Shown here in pieces: positions 1 to 7,300 of a stretch of DNA of 64,000 nucleotides. The translations under genes were made by a program, and so were the position numbers. Below the pieces are notes generated by a model. It ran no database searches and was not told the DNA's origin. It was given only the letters and a program-made list of their open reading frames with translations. Position 1 is the stretch's first letter; each line of letters opens with the position of its first letter. This DNA comes from Gimesia sp. (GTDB taxonomy: Bacteria > Planctomycetota > Planctomycetia > Planctomycetales > Planctomycetaceae): assembly GCF_040219335.1 (NCBI RefSeq), contig NZ_JAVJSQ010000003.1, forward strand, positions 62,001 to 126,000. The letters are read 5' to 3'.

Positions 1-197
1 GTCCGGTCATTCGCGGACGACTGCCTGTCTTGGGACTGCATCCGGAAAACCCGTGCGTCGGATTCTTCAACGGTTTTGCCTCGAAAGGCAGTCTGCAAAC
101 CCCCTGGATGGCAGCCCATTTTGCCGATGTACTGGAAGACAATGCGACGCCGGAAAAACAACTGGACCTCAGCCGTAAGCTCAAACCAAAATCATGA
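1..197 (+). CDS. FAD-dependent oxidoreductase (DAO family), C-terminal fragment
   Basis: The gene enters from outside the window, and only its last 64 codons are visible, ending in TGA at 195-197. The residues GLHPENPCVGFFNGFASKG followed by PWMAAHFADVL match the C-terminal FAD-contacting end of D-amino-acid/glycine-oxidase (DadA/ThiO/MnmC-C) enzymes. The stop overlaps the next start (ATGA), so it is translationally coupled to mnmM. In Gram-positive bacteria a DAO-family enzyme and MnmM together do the two MnmC steps on tRNA U34, and the coupling here suggests the same pairing. The exact substrate cannot be told from this fragment; ThiO is an alternative. Confidence 0.7.
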   Translation, partial: PVIRGRLPVLGLHPENPCVGFFNGFASKGSLQTPWMAAHFADVLEDNATPEKQLDLSRKLKPKS

Positions 198-763
198 CAC
201 GTTTAACTGACCAGGCACACGCACGCATCTCTGATATTCTCCGCGCCGGTGAAACCGCCATCGACGCCACTGCGGGGAACGGGCACGACACCTCTTTTCT
301 CTGTCAGACCGTTGGTCCCACGGGGCACGTGTATGCGATCGACATTCAAGAGTCGGCTCTGGAGCAGACAGCCGCACAACTCGCGGAGGTGAACTGCTTT
401 CATTGTGAGCTCATCTGCTGTGATCACAGTCTTCTGGCAGAGATCGTTCCCACCGAGCATCGGGGCGCAACAGGGGCGATCATGTTTAACCTGGGCTACC
501 TGCCCGGGGGAGATCACAGCCTGATTACGCAGGAGGCGACCTCTGTGCAAGCGCTGGAGGCGGCGATCGATTACCTGCGTCCCGGAGGAATTCTGACGAT
601 CCTCGCTTATCCGGGACATCCAGGCGGCGAAATGGAAACCAGCGCGATTATGGAATGGATGAACCAGTTGCCTGCCAGCGAATTCATAACGGAAACAATC
701 CTGGCGCGTTCGTCTGCGCCCACCGCACCGCGTCTGTTGATTGTCACCAGGCAGGAATCCTGA
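194..763 (+). CDS. mnmM: tRNA mnm5(s2)U34 methyltransferase, YtqB/MnmM family
   Basis: A 189-aa class I SAM-dependent methyltransferase. It is expected to methylate 5-aminomethyl-(2-thio)uridine at tRNA position 34 in the cytoplasm. The SAM-binding loop DATAGNGHDTSFL lies near residues 24-36 and the acidic strand-2 end is AIDIQESAL. The family hallmark MFNLGYLPGGDHS follows near residue 97, then LRPGGILTILAYPGHPGGE, typical of YtqB/MnmM proteins. Length fits the family (about 190 aa). The ATG overlaps the stop of an upstream DAO-type oxidoreductase by 4 bp. This suggests the two form a split version of the bifunctional MnmC enzyme. Function is inferred from family and context. Confidence 0.85.
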   Translation: MTRLTDQAHARISDILRAGETAIDATAGNGHDTSFLCQTVGPTGHVYAIDIQESALEQTAAQLAEVNCFHCELICCDHSLLAEIVPTEHRGATGAIMFNLGYLPGGDHSLITQEATSVQALEAAIDYLRPGGILTILAYPGHPGGEMETSAIMEWMNQLPASEFITETILARSSAPTAPRLLIVTRQES

Positions 764-770
764 GACAGAA

Positions 771-1013
771 TTATTCCTCTTCAGAGGAATCCTCGTGCGA
801 TTGCGAAGACTCACGGATTTCGTCAATGATCTGGCGGGCCCGATCTACGTTCGAAGAGACCACATCGACTTTGATCTCAAAAATACCGGTCATCGCGGCC
901 TGATTTTCATTCTCGAGCAGACAGCGAATGCCTTCCCCTTCCAGCGTCATCTTGATGAATTCCGCTTCCATCACATTCGTCGTTGAATAGACAGTTTCCA
1001 GACTATCACTCAT
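771..1013 (-). CDS. DUF2007-type small signal-transducing-like protein
   Basis: An 80-aa soluble protein beginning MSDSLETVYSTTN. The pattern of an N-terminal strand, a helix (VMEAEFIKMTLEGEGI), then CLLENENQAAM and a second ferredoxin-like half (IKVDVVSSNVDRARQIIDEI) is that of DUF2007, a PII-like fold of unknown role. The acidic tail SQSHEDSSEEE is disordered. I chose the ATG at 1013 because the family begins here and an AAGGA lies upstream. A longer in-frame start at 1073 would add 20 unlikely residues. It converges on mnmM with a 7-bp gap. Confidence 0.7.
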   Translation of the reverse strand: MSDSLETVYSTTNVMEAEFIKMTLEGEGIRCLLENENQAAMTGIFEIKVDVVSSNVDRARQIIDEIRESSQSHEDSSEEE

Positions 1014-1280
1014 GGTATTGTGTTCCTTAGACAAACCGTCCCTGAAGAGTGAACTCATCATGGAGCGCTTCACAGTCAGTCAAATATTGGTCTCGTACCC
1101 TGTAAGGCTAACCTGATTCAGTATTAACATCAATATTAAATACACAGTATACGCTTCAGGTCGCTGATGATCCCCAGGAATTTATCAGCAGGGTGAATGG
1201 AATTGAATCTCAGGGTCACCGCCTGCTATTCTGTAAGCGTGCTCTGATTATCATCGCCATCTAACAAGGGATCTCTCCCC

Positions 1281-2543
1281 ATGAACCGCCTGTCACTCCG
1301 AAGTCTTTTCCTGCATTTCCTGACTCCCCTGCTGATCACAGGTGGCCTGATTCCCTGCCCGACTCAAGCGGAGCCCCCTGCACGAAAACCTGTGGTCCTG
1401 ACGGACCGGGCCCGTGAGTTGCATCGGCAATGTCTGGTGGTCGATGGTCACAACGACCTTCCCTGGACGATGCGGGAAAAAGCGGCTTCTTCCTTTAAAC
1501 AGGCTGACATCGCTCAACCACAGCCTCGGTTTCATACCGATATCCCCCGGTTGCGTCAGGGAAATGTCGGAGCCCAGTTCTGGTCTGCTTATGTTCCTGC
1601 TGAGACCAGCCAGGAACGCAGGGCCGCTCATTACACCCTGGAACAGATCGACCTGATTCACCGGATGATCAAGCGTTATCCTGACGTATTCGAAATGGCA
1701 TCCACGGCTGACGATATTGAACGGATACACAAATCGGGCAAGATCGCCTCCATGATCGGTGTCGAAGGGGGACACTCCATTGAAAACTCACTTTCATTGC
1801 TGCGGGTTTTCTACGGTCTGGGAGTCCGTTACATGACACTCACGCACTCAGATACGCTCGACTGGGCCGACTCTGCAACCGATACAGCCAAACATGACGG
1901 CCTTTCCCCGTTCGGCGAGGAGGTTGTCCGTACCATGAACGAACTGGGAATGCTGGTCGATATTTCCCACGTCTCGCAGGCAACTATGGATGATGTGCTG
2001 CGGGTCAGCCAGGCGCCCATCATCGCCTCGCATTCTTCAGCTCGAGCCGTTGCGGATCATGTGCGCAATGTACCCGATGAGATCCTGGTCAAAGTCAAAG
2101 AGAACGGCGGCGTGGTGATGGTCAACTATTTCTCCGGATTCGTCGTTCCGGAATCAGCCCGCCAGATGACAGAAATGTTCCACGTTCGCCGAGAACTGAA
2201 AAAGAAATATCCCGATGAAACAGAGTTCAATCGGGAATACAATCGCTGGAAGAGCAGCCACAAAATGCAGCCCGGCACTATTCATGATGTGGTCGATCAC
2301 ATAGACCACATTGCTAAAATCGCCGGAGTGGAACATGTGGGCATTGGTTCGGACTTTGACGGCGTCTCGACACTTCCCGCGCAACTGGAAGATGTCTCAA
2401 CCTATCCCCTGATCACTCAGGCTCTGCTCGACCGGGGTTATACCGATCAGCAGATTAAACAGATCATGGGACTGAACCTCCTGCGGGTCATGCGGGAAGC
2501 CGAGCAGGTTGCCCGTCGTCTGCAACAGCAGACAAAAGACTGA
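1281..2543 (+). CDS. Secreted membrane dipeptidase, peptidase family M19
   Basis: A 420-aa zinc dipeptidase of the renal dipeptidase family, predicted to hydrolyse dipeptides outside the cytoplasmic membrane. A signal peptide (LFLHFLTPLLITGGLIPCPTQA) covers about residues 9-30. The metal ligands are present in order: H-N-D in VVDGHNDLPW, the bridging Glu in GVEGGHS, His in VDISHVSQ, His in IASHSSARAV, and Asp in HVGIGSDFDG. The C-terminal GLNLLRVM motif is also typical. It stands alone, flanked by convergent and opposite-strand genes, with its own 267-bp upstream region. Length is normal for the family. The natural substrate is unknown. Confidence 0.9.
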   Translation: MNRLSLRSLFLHFLTPLLITGGLIPCPTQAEPPARKPVVLTDRARELHRQCLVVDGHNDLPWTMREKAASSFKQADIAQPQPRFHTDIPRLRQGNVGAQFWSAYVPAETSQERRAAHYTLEQIDLIHRMIKRYPDVFEMASTADDIERIHKSGKIASMIGVEGGHSIENSLSLLRVFYGLGVRYMTLTHSDTLDWADSATDTAKHDGLSPFGEEVVRTMNELGMLVDISHVSQATMDDVLRVSQAPIIASHSSARAVADHVRNVPDEILVKVKENGGVVMVNYFSGFVVPESARQMTEMFHVRRELKKKYPDETEFNREYNRWKSSHKMQPGTIHDVVDHIDHIAKIAGVEHVGIGSDFDGVSTLPAQLEDVSTYPLITQALLDRGYTDQQIKQIMGLNLLRVMREAEQVARRLQQQTKD

Positions 2544-2600
2544 CCGTCAGCTTCCCGTTGTTCTCTGTCACCCGCAGAAGAATCAGTTTCCAGCAAAACC

Positions 2601-4514
2601 CTATTTTGAATCCGGCAGCTTCGGCATGACAGGACGGGGTGCTACCAGTTCCGGCTCTTCAGCCGGGGGTGGGGCGGGCAACTTCACCTGGGCAGGTTGC
2701 TCCTTAGGGGCAGCCTGCTTGACCTGTTTTTCCAGACTCTGCTGCTGCTGAACCTCTTTGAGATAATCCTGCAGCAGACGATAGGTATTCTGAAACTCCT
2801 GACGATTCGTAATCATGTGATATTGTGAATCGACCTGGACCTGCTGATAGTTGGCGACCACCGCTTCCAGTTCCGCCGGATCGGGAGGTGTGGACTTTGC
2901 TTCCAGTCCTTCAGGAAGTGCCAGGTAGTCTTTCCAGGCAGCATCCACGACATCGTCCAGCGACTGGTGTGCTCCCAGTAACTGATATTTCAGTTCGTCA
3001 CTTTGAAGCTCCTGCTGTGCCAGATGAGCGACATCCTGTTCGATACGAACCATATCCCAGACTTCAGAAACTCCATCACTGAAAAACAGGATGACCGTCG
3101 ATTTATCTTTGGTCAGACTGTCCAGGCCGGTCTCCATGGTGACGGCTTCTTCTTCCCCCACCTTCCAGACCGCACGCTGTTTTGTTTTATCAATGGCTCC
3201 CTGAAGTGGCAGCGTGATATTGCCTTCTTTATTAAAGTAGGTACCGGCAATCGCACCATTCTTGCCGACTGCCAGCTGGACTGTGACATTCACATCCTGA
3301 GTTCCCTGAGGAACGATCGCGAATAACCCGACCGGCATCCATTCTGCTGATTCTTCAGGAGGAGTCACGCTTTCGGCGATCTGACTGGCCTGAGATGCGT
3401 AATCGGTAACAGGTGCAATCGGCGTCCCATCATTATAGATATAGCCGTCATTGATGGAATAGTTATAGACGACGGGGGTCAGATTGTTGTAACCGCACCA
3501 GGAAACCAGACCACCGTAAGTAGCCCAGACCCAGGGACGGTAACCATATCTGCGATAATGGTAGTAAGGATAGTATCCATAACCGCGGCGATAACGGCTG
3601 TAGCCGGAACCGTATCCATAGCCGATTCCGAATCCGTAGCCTGTCCGGTAACCGGACCAGTAACCGGGATTATAATGATAGGATCTGCTGGCGTAGCCAG
3701 TATGACCGCGGCCACGATTGTAGTTTCGGCCTGATCTTAATCCGGTACCGCCATGTCCGGCGTGGTGATGTCCTCCGGAACGTATACCAGGATTACTGTG
3801 TCGATGCTGACTGCCAAAGCCAGACTGAATTCCCCCGGGACGATAACCGGTGGCTCCCCGGTAATATTGATCGGTTCTGCCGTGACGACTTCCCCCCGAG
3901 CTTAATCCGCTGATGTTGTTTCCCCGGCGGGATCCGAAATCCTGAACCGATGACCGGGAACGAGAACGGTTGAAATCAGAAGAACTTGAACGGTTTCGAC
4001 TGCCGGAATGCAGCCCCGGATTACCAGTCACACTACGCTGTCCCCGCGAAATGGAATTACGGGGAGAATTCTGCGATCTGCCGGAAGCAGAGGAACCGGA
4101 ATGACCGGGACGCATGGTGGTATGACTGGAGCGTCCCGAAGAACTGCCGAATGACTGATTGAAGGATCGCGAAGGAGCACTCTGTCGACTGCTGCCTGAA
4201 CCGCGAAAGGAACTCGAGTTCGGACGCGAAAATGAACGCCCGGGAGACATTGAGCGAGACGATCCGCTACGCTGGCTACTCCCACGAGAGATGCTGCCCC
4301 GGGAAATGCTCCCTCGCGAGCTACTGCCGCGGGACATGCTGCCGCGCTGGCTTCCTCCTCCGGAAAATCCACCCCGGTGTCCGCCACCGCCTCCGCCACT
4401 TCGATGACCACCGCCGCCTCCGCCGCCGCGACCACCCCGTTGGGCGAAACTATCGACTTCGCTGACGCATAACATCGTCAGCAGAACTAAGAACGTGATT
4501 GATATCTTTTTCAT
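2601..4514 (-). CDS. Secreted low-complexity RG/SR/YG-rich protein with conserved C-terminal domain
   Basis: A 637-aa exported protein starting MKKISITFLVLLTML with a signal peptide ending near SFA. The start at 4514 has an AGGTG upstream; an in-frame codon 39 nt further up is less likely. After cleavage come Gly/Arg runs (QRGGRGGGGG), then SRGS-type repeats and R/S/G-rich sequence to about residue 240. A Tyr/Gly-rich stretch (YGFGIGYGYGSGYSRYRRGYGYY) follows. The C-terminal half is folded, with a beta-rich section (VNVTVQLAVGKNGAIAGTYFN) and a helical region with QQ repeats, ending in a Pro/Ala/Glu tail. I recognise no enzymatic domain. An envelope or extracellular-matrix role is possible but unproven. 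Confidence 0.75.
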   Translation of the reverse strand: MKKISITFLVLLTMLCVSEVDSFAQRGGRGGGGGGGHRSGGGGGGHRGGFSGGGSQRGSMSRGSSSRGSISRGSISRGSSQRSGSSRSMSPGRSFSRPNSSSFRGSGSSRQSAPSRSFNQSFGSSSGRSSHTTMRPGHSGSSASGRSQNSPRNSISRGQRSVTGNPGLHSGSRNRSSSSDFNRSRSRSSVQDFGSRRGNNISGLSSGGSRHGRTDQYYRGATGYRPGGIQSGFGSQHRHSNPGIRSGGHHHAGHGGTGLRSGRNYNRGRGHTGYASRSYHYNPGYWSGYRTGYGFGIGYGYGSGYSRYRRGYGYYPYYHYRRYGYRPWVWATYGGLVSWCGYNNLTPVVYNYSINDGYIYNDGTPIAPVTDYASQASQIAESVTPPEESAEWMPVGLFAIVPQGTQDVNVTVQLAVGKNGAIAGTYFNKEGNITLPLQGAIDKTKQRAVWKVGEEEAVTMETGLDSLTKDKSTVILFFSDGVSEVWDMVRIEQDVAHLAQQELQSDELKYQLLGAHQSLDDVVDAAWKDYLALPEGLEAKSTPPDPAELEAVVANYQQVQVDSQYHMITNRQEFQNTYRLLQDYLKEVQQQQSLEKQVKQAAPKEQPAQVKLPAPPPAEEPELVAPRPVMPKLPDSK

Positions 4515-5185
4515 TGAGTTCACCTGACCGACCACGAAGGTGAAAGCCCCCATGCATCGTCCTGATAATATTTCTATGCGAAAAAGCGGACAGGTTTCCT
4601 ACCTGACATCCGAGCCCGTTAAGCATAAAGAGAGAGAAAACTGATCAGGCAGATATCTCGCCGTCAGCATCCAGACAGACGTACTGAGACTGTAACCGTC
4701 TATGGTTATTATCTCTGGTGTTCAGGTGGGGTAGGAAGCAGAGATAAATTTTAATAGCAGCGCAGACAGCACAAATTACTGTTTTCAACTGACTCAGCGA
4801 CTTCGCATCCTGCTGGAATGCTGCCGAATCTCGATGGCCCGTATATCTGTCACAATAGGAATCGGGGTTGTAAAAGTCAATAACTGCCTGTCCGCAACAG
4901 ATCTACCGTCAGGCATCAACCAAAGTGCATGGATCAGGAATCGCTCTTAATTTCATGCGTTCCAGGGCTGTTCCAGAAGCAAATATTCACGTTTTTAAAA
5001 AATTCATCATTTCTTTGGAATAAACGGGAATCAACGGGCCTCTTACAGACAGCAGGGACCGATTGGGCCCTGTCTGACGCACGAGACACATTACCGGGTT
5101 TCTTTCATATCATGGAACTGGCCCCGGTCTGCAGGCCTCTCATCCCTGCGGATCTGTTATTGAATCGAGAATTTGGAGAACTGAG
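4515..5185. other. 671-bp intergenic region between divergent genes
   Basis: This region separates the minus-strand RG-rich protein from the plus-strand lipoprotein, so it should hold promoters for both. I see no convincing consensus promoter pair or long hairpin. An 86-codon frame at 4929-5189 has no family likeness and overlaps the lipoprotein start, so I do not call it. A GGAG lies about 8 nt before the lipoprotein ATG. Confidence 0.5.
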
Positions 5186-5449
5186 ATGAAATCACTGTCG
5201 ACACTTTTCACCATGCTGGCCCTGACCCTGTTCTTTGTTGGTTGTGGCAAAACTGAAACACCAGCTCCCAGCGAAACTCCTGCTCCCGCAGAAACACCTG
5301 CTGAAACTCCTGCTGCTCCTGAAGGGGAAGCTGCTGCACCAGAAGGTGATGCCGCTAAGCCAGAAGAAGCTGCCGCGAAACCAGAAGAAGCTGCTGCTAA
5401 GCCAGAAGAGGCCAAACCAGAAGCCAAGCCAGAAGAAAAGAAACCCTAA
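5186..5449 (+). CDS. Small Pro/Glu/Ala-repeat lipoprotein
   Basis: An 87-aa predicted lipoprotein. The signal segment FTMLALTLFFVGC ends in a lipobox (FVGC) with the acylated Cys near residue 20. The mature part is almost entirely repeats: ETPAP/AETPAETPA units followed by AAKPEEA units repeated three times and a KPEAKPEEKKP end. It has no fold-forming hydrophobic core, so it is probably an extended spacer or cell-surface peptide. Charge alternates Lys/Glu. An SD-like GGAG precedes the ATG, and a strong terminator follows directly. No function is known to me. Confidence 0.75.
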   Translation: MKSLSTLFTMLALTLFFVGCGKTETPAPSETPAPAETPAETPAAPEGEAAAPEGDAAKPEEAAAKPEEAAAKPEEAKPEAKPEEKKP

Positions 5450-5482
5450 GCTCTGGCATGTCATTCATGATGACGACACCAA

Positions 5483-5520
5483 AAAAGCTCTCCTGATCTG
5501 TCAGGAGAGCTTTTTGTTTT
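5483..5520 (+). terminator. Rho-independent terminator after the KPEE lipoprotein
   Basis: Perfect stem AAAAGCTCTCCTGA / TCAGGAGAGCTTTT with a 4-nt loop, followed by a T-rich tail. It lies 33 bp past the stop and points away from the lipoprotein. Because the A-run and T-run are symmetrical it may also serve folD from the opposite strand. Confidence 0.85.
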
Positions 5521-5536
5521 GGTTGTTGAACTCAGT

Positions 5537-6415
5537 TTACTTTGCAGATGCGTTGCCACTCAGAATGCGGGCTGCGGTCAGCGTATTTTTCAGCAGCATG
5601 GCAATGGTCATCGGTCCGACGCCCCCTGGAACCGGGGTAATCGCAGACGCGACCTCTTTGACTCCCTCAAATTCCACATCGCCCACCAGTTTATCATCCA
5701 CGCGGTTGATGCCCACATCAATGACAATCGCCCCCGGCTTGACCATATCGGCGGTTACGAATTCAGGCTGACCGATGGCGGCAATGATAATATCTGCCGA
5801 CTTCACGATCTCTTTCAGATTCTGTGTGCGGCTGTGGCAGATCGTCACCGTGGCATCAGCTCCCATGCCCCGCTGGATGAGCAGCATGGCCATCGGCTTC
5901 CCGACGATTTCACTCCGCCCCAGGATGACCGCATGTTTGCCTGCAGTCTCCATTTTGGTGGAGAGAATCATCTGCTGAATCCCATAAGGGGTACAGGGGA
6001 GGTAACGGGGACGGCCCTGCACGATCAGTCCGACATTTTCGGGGTGAAACGCGTCCACATCCTTGAGCGGGTTCACCACATCCAGGATCGCCGTCTCATT
6101 AATGTGCTTCGGCAGCGGCAGCTGCACCAGGATGCCGTGTACACCGGGATCGGCGTTGAGCTCTTTGACCAGGGTCAGCAGTTCTGCTTCGGTGGTTTCG
6201 GCAGGCAGCCGTTTTAAGGTGCTTTCGATACCGGCTTTTTCACAGGCCCGCTGCTTGTTACGGACATAAACGGCGCTGGCCGGATCATCGCCTACCAGTA
6301 CCGCTGTGAGGTGCGGGACGACCTGCGTTGCTGATTTCAGCTCTGCGACTTCCTGTGCGATCTGTTCCCGAAATGTCGCCGCCAGTGCTTTGCCGTCAAT
6401 AATTTCTGCTGACAC
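5537..6415 (-). CDS. folD: Bifunctional methylenetetrahydrofolate dehydrogenase / methenyltetrahydrofolate cyclohydrolase
   Basis: FolD interconverts 5,10-methylene-THF, methenyl-THF and 10-formyl-THF in the cytoplasm, using NADP. It starts at the GTG at 6415 (reading VSAEIIDGKALA) and is 292 aa, normal for FolD. An AAGGA lies 9 nt upstream of that GTG, and longer in-frame readings would run into pgpA. Seen: the YVRNKQRACE catalytic Lys segment, QLPLPKHINETAI, KDVDAFHPENVG, PCTPYG, the cofactor-loop GRSEIVGKPMA, and PVPGGVGPMT near the C-terminus. It lies 68 bp downstream of pgpA on the same strand and is probably cotranscribed. Confidence 0.95.
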   Translation of the reverse strand: MSAEIIDGKALAATFREQIAQEVAELKSATQVVPHLTAVLVGDDPASAVYVRNKQRACEKAGIESTLKRLPAETTEAELLTLVKELNADPGVHGILVQLPLPKHINETAILDVVNPLKDVDAFHPENVGLIVQGRPRYLPCTPYGIQQMILSTKMETAGKHAVILGRSEIVGKPMAMLLIQRGMGADATVTICHSRTQNLKEIVKSADIIIAAIGQPEFVTADMVKPGAIVIDVGINRVDDKLVGDVEFEGVKEVASAITPVPGGVGPMTIAMLLKNTLTAARILSGNASAK

Positions 6416-6483
6416 CCTGTCATTTCCTTGTTCAAGAGGGGTTAATTTCCATCCGCTCACAACATAACGAATCGTCTGAAAAT

Positions 6484-6975
6484 CTAAAACCACCCCAAAA
6501 GAATTAATGTGACGTAAAGGCAAATCGCGGCGTAGATGGCTGCGACATAATCGTCGGCCATGATTCCCCAGCCGCCGTGGATGCGGTCAAAATATCGAAC
6601 CGGCCAGGGCTTCCAGATGTCATACAGACGGAACCAGAGAAAGGCAATCAGGGAAACCCAGAGAAAGTCAGCAGATAACGGTCGGTGAAAGACAGGCAGC
6701 ATAACCACGGTGAAGGCCCCGATCTCATCGATGACAATCTCTCCCGGATCTTCTTTCCCTAAAAGCCGCGAACCCTGCTCACAGAGATAGACGCCGAGCA
6801 GGAAAATCAGCAGAGAGACCACCAGATAGACGGGTAGTGACAATTCCAGCCAGAACAGTCCCAGAACCAGAACCGGGCCCAGCAGACTTCCGAATGTTCC
6901 GGGAGCTTTGGGAGCCAGCCCTGTACCCAGTCCCCGTGCGAGGAACAAAATCGTAACGTTTTTGAAATTTCTCAT
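6484..6975 (-). CDS. pgpA: Phosphatidylglycerophosphatase A
   Basis: A 163-aa integral membrane phosphatase that converts phosphatidylglycerophosphate to phosphatidylglycerol. Seen: the N-terminal GTGLAPKAPGTFGSLLG, the acidic motif DPGEIVIDEIGAF, and FRLYDIWKPWPVRYFDRIHGGWGIMADD, which is the PgpA signature including the conserved Asp residues near the C-terminus. Hydrophobic helices lie around residues 29-60, 80-95, 105-115 and 140-160. Length matches the family. The ATG at 6975 opens a minus-strand pair with folD; the divergent neighbour is sulfite reductase. Confidence 0.93.
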   Translation of the reverse strand: MRNFKNVTILFLARGLGTGLAPKAPGTFGSLLGPVLVLGLFWLELSLPVYLVVSLLIFLLGVYLCEQGSRLLGKEDPGEIVIDEIGAFTVVMLPVFHRPLSADFLWVSLIAFLWFRLYDIWKPWPVRYFDRIHGGWGIMADDYVAAIYAAICLYVTLILLGWF

Positions 6976-7300
6976 TTATGGTAATTGACCAGGGAGCCGA
7001 TTCTCTGTGTTGCGTAATCGGAAAAATGTCACTATTCAAGATAATCTAAAGCGTTTATACTTTAAACAGGAGTGATTTTCCCGGGGTACATATAGACAGC
7101 CAACACAAACCAATGCGTTGATTCCAAAGCGGGTGCATTTCGTAACTCGAAGGCAGCCCGTCATTTCCTGTATTGATCGTACCCTGACAGCCGAAAATTT
7201 CCAGTAAGACTCAACGAAACCTACCCTGCCATTTTGAGTCGCTTCTCGTGAAGAACGATTCGGGATGGCTCCTCGATTACATCAATCAGGATTGATCAAT
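6976..7300. other. 325-bp divergent regulatory region between pgpA and cysI
   Basis: No gene is seen. A good -10-like TATACT lies at 7056-7061 on the plus strand, but with no matching -35 box. AGGA about 10 nt before 7301 supports the cysI start chosen. No riboswitch-like structure was recognised. Confidence 0.4.

Noticed and set aside
203-826. 207-codon minus-strand frame opposite mnmM
   Set aside because: mnmM on the plus strand shows every family motif. The reverse frame is Arg-rich noise and would also overlap the DUF2007 gene.
4929-5189. 86-codon plus-strand frame before the KPEE lipoprotein
   Set aside because: No domain, no ribosome site, and it overlaps the lipoprotein start.
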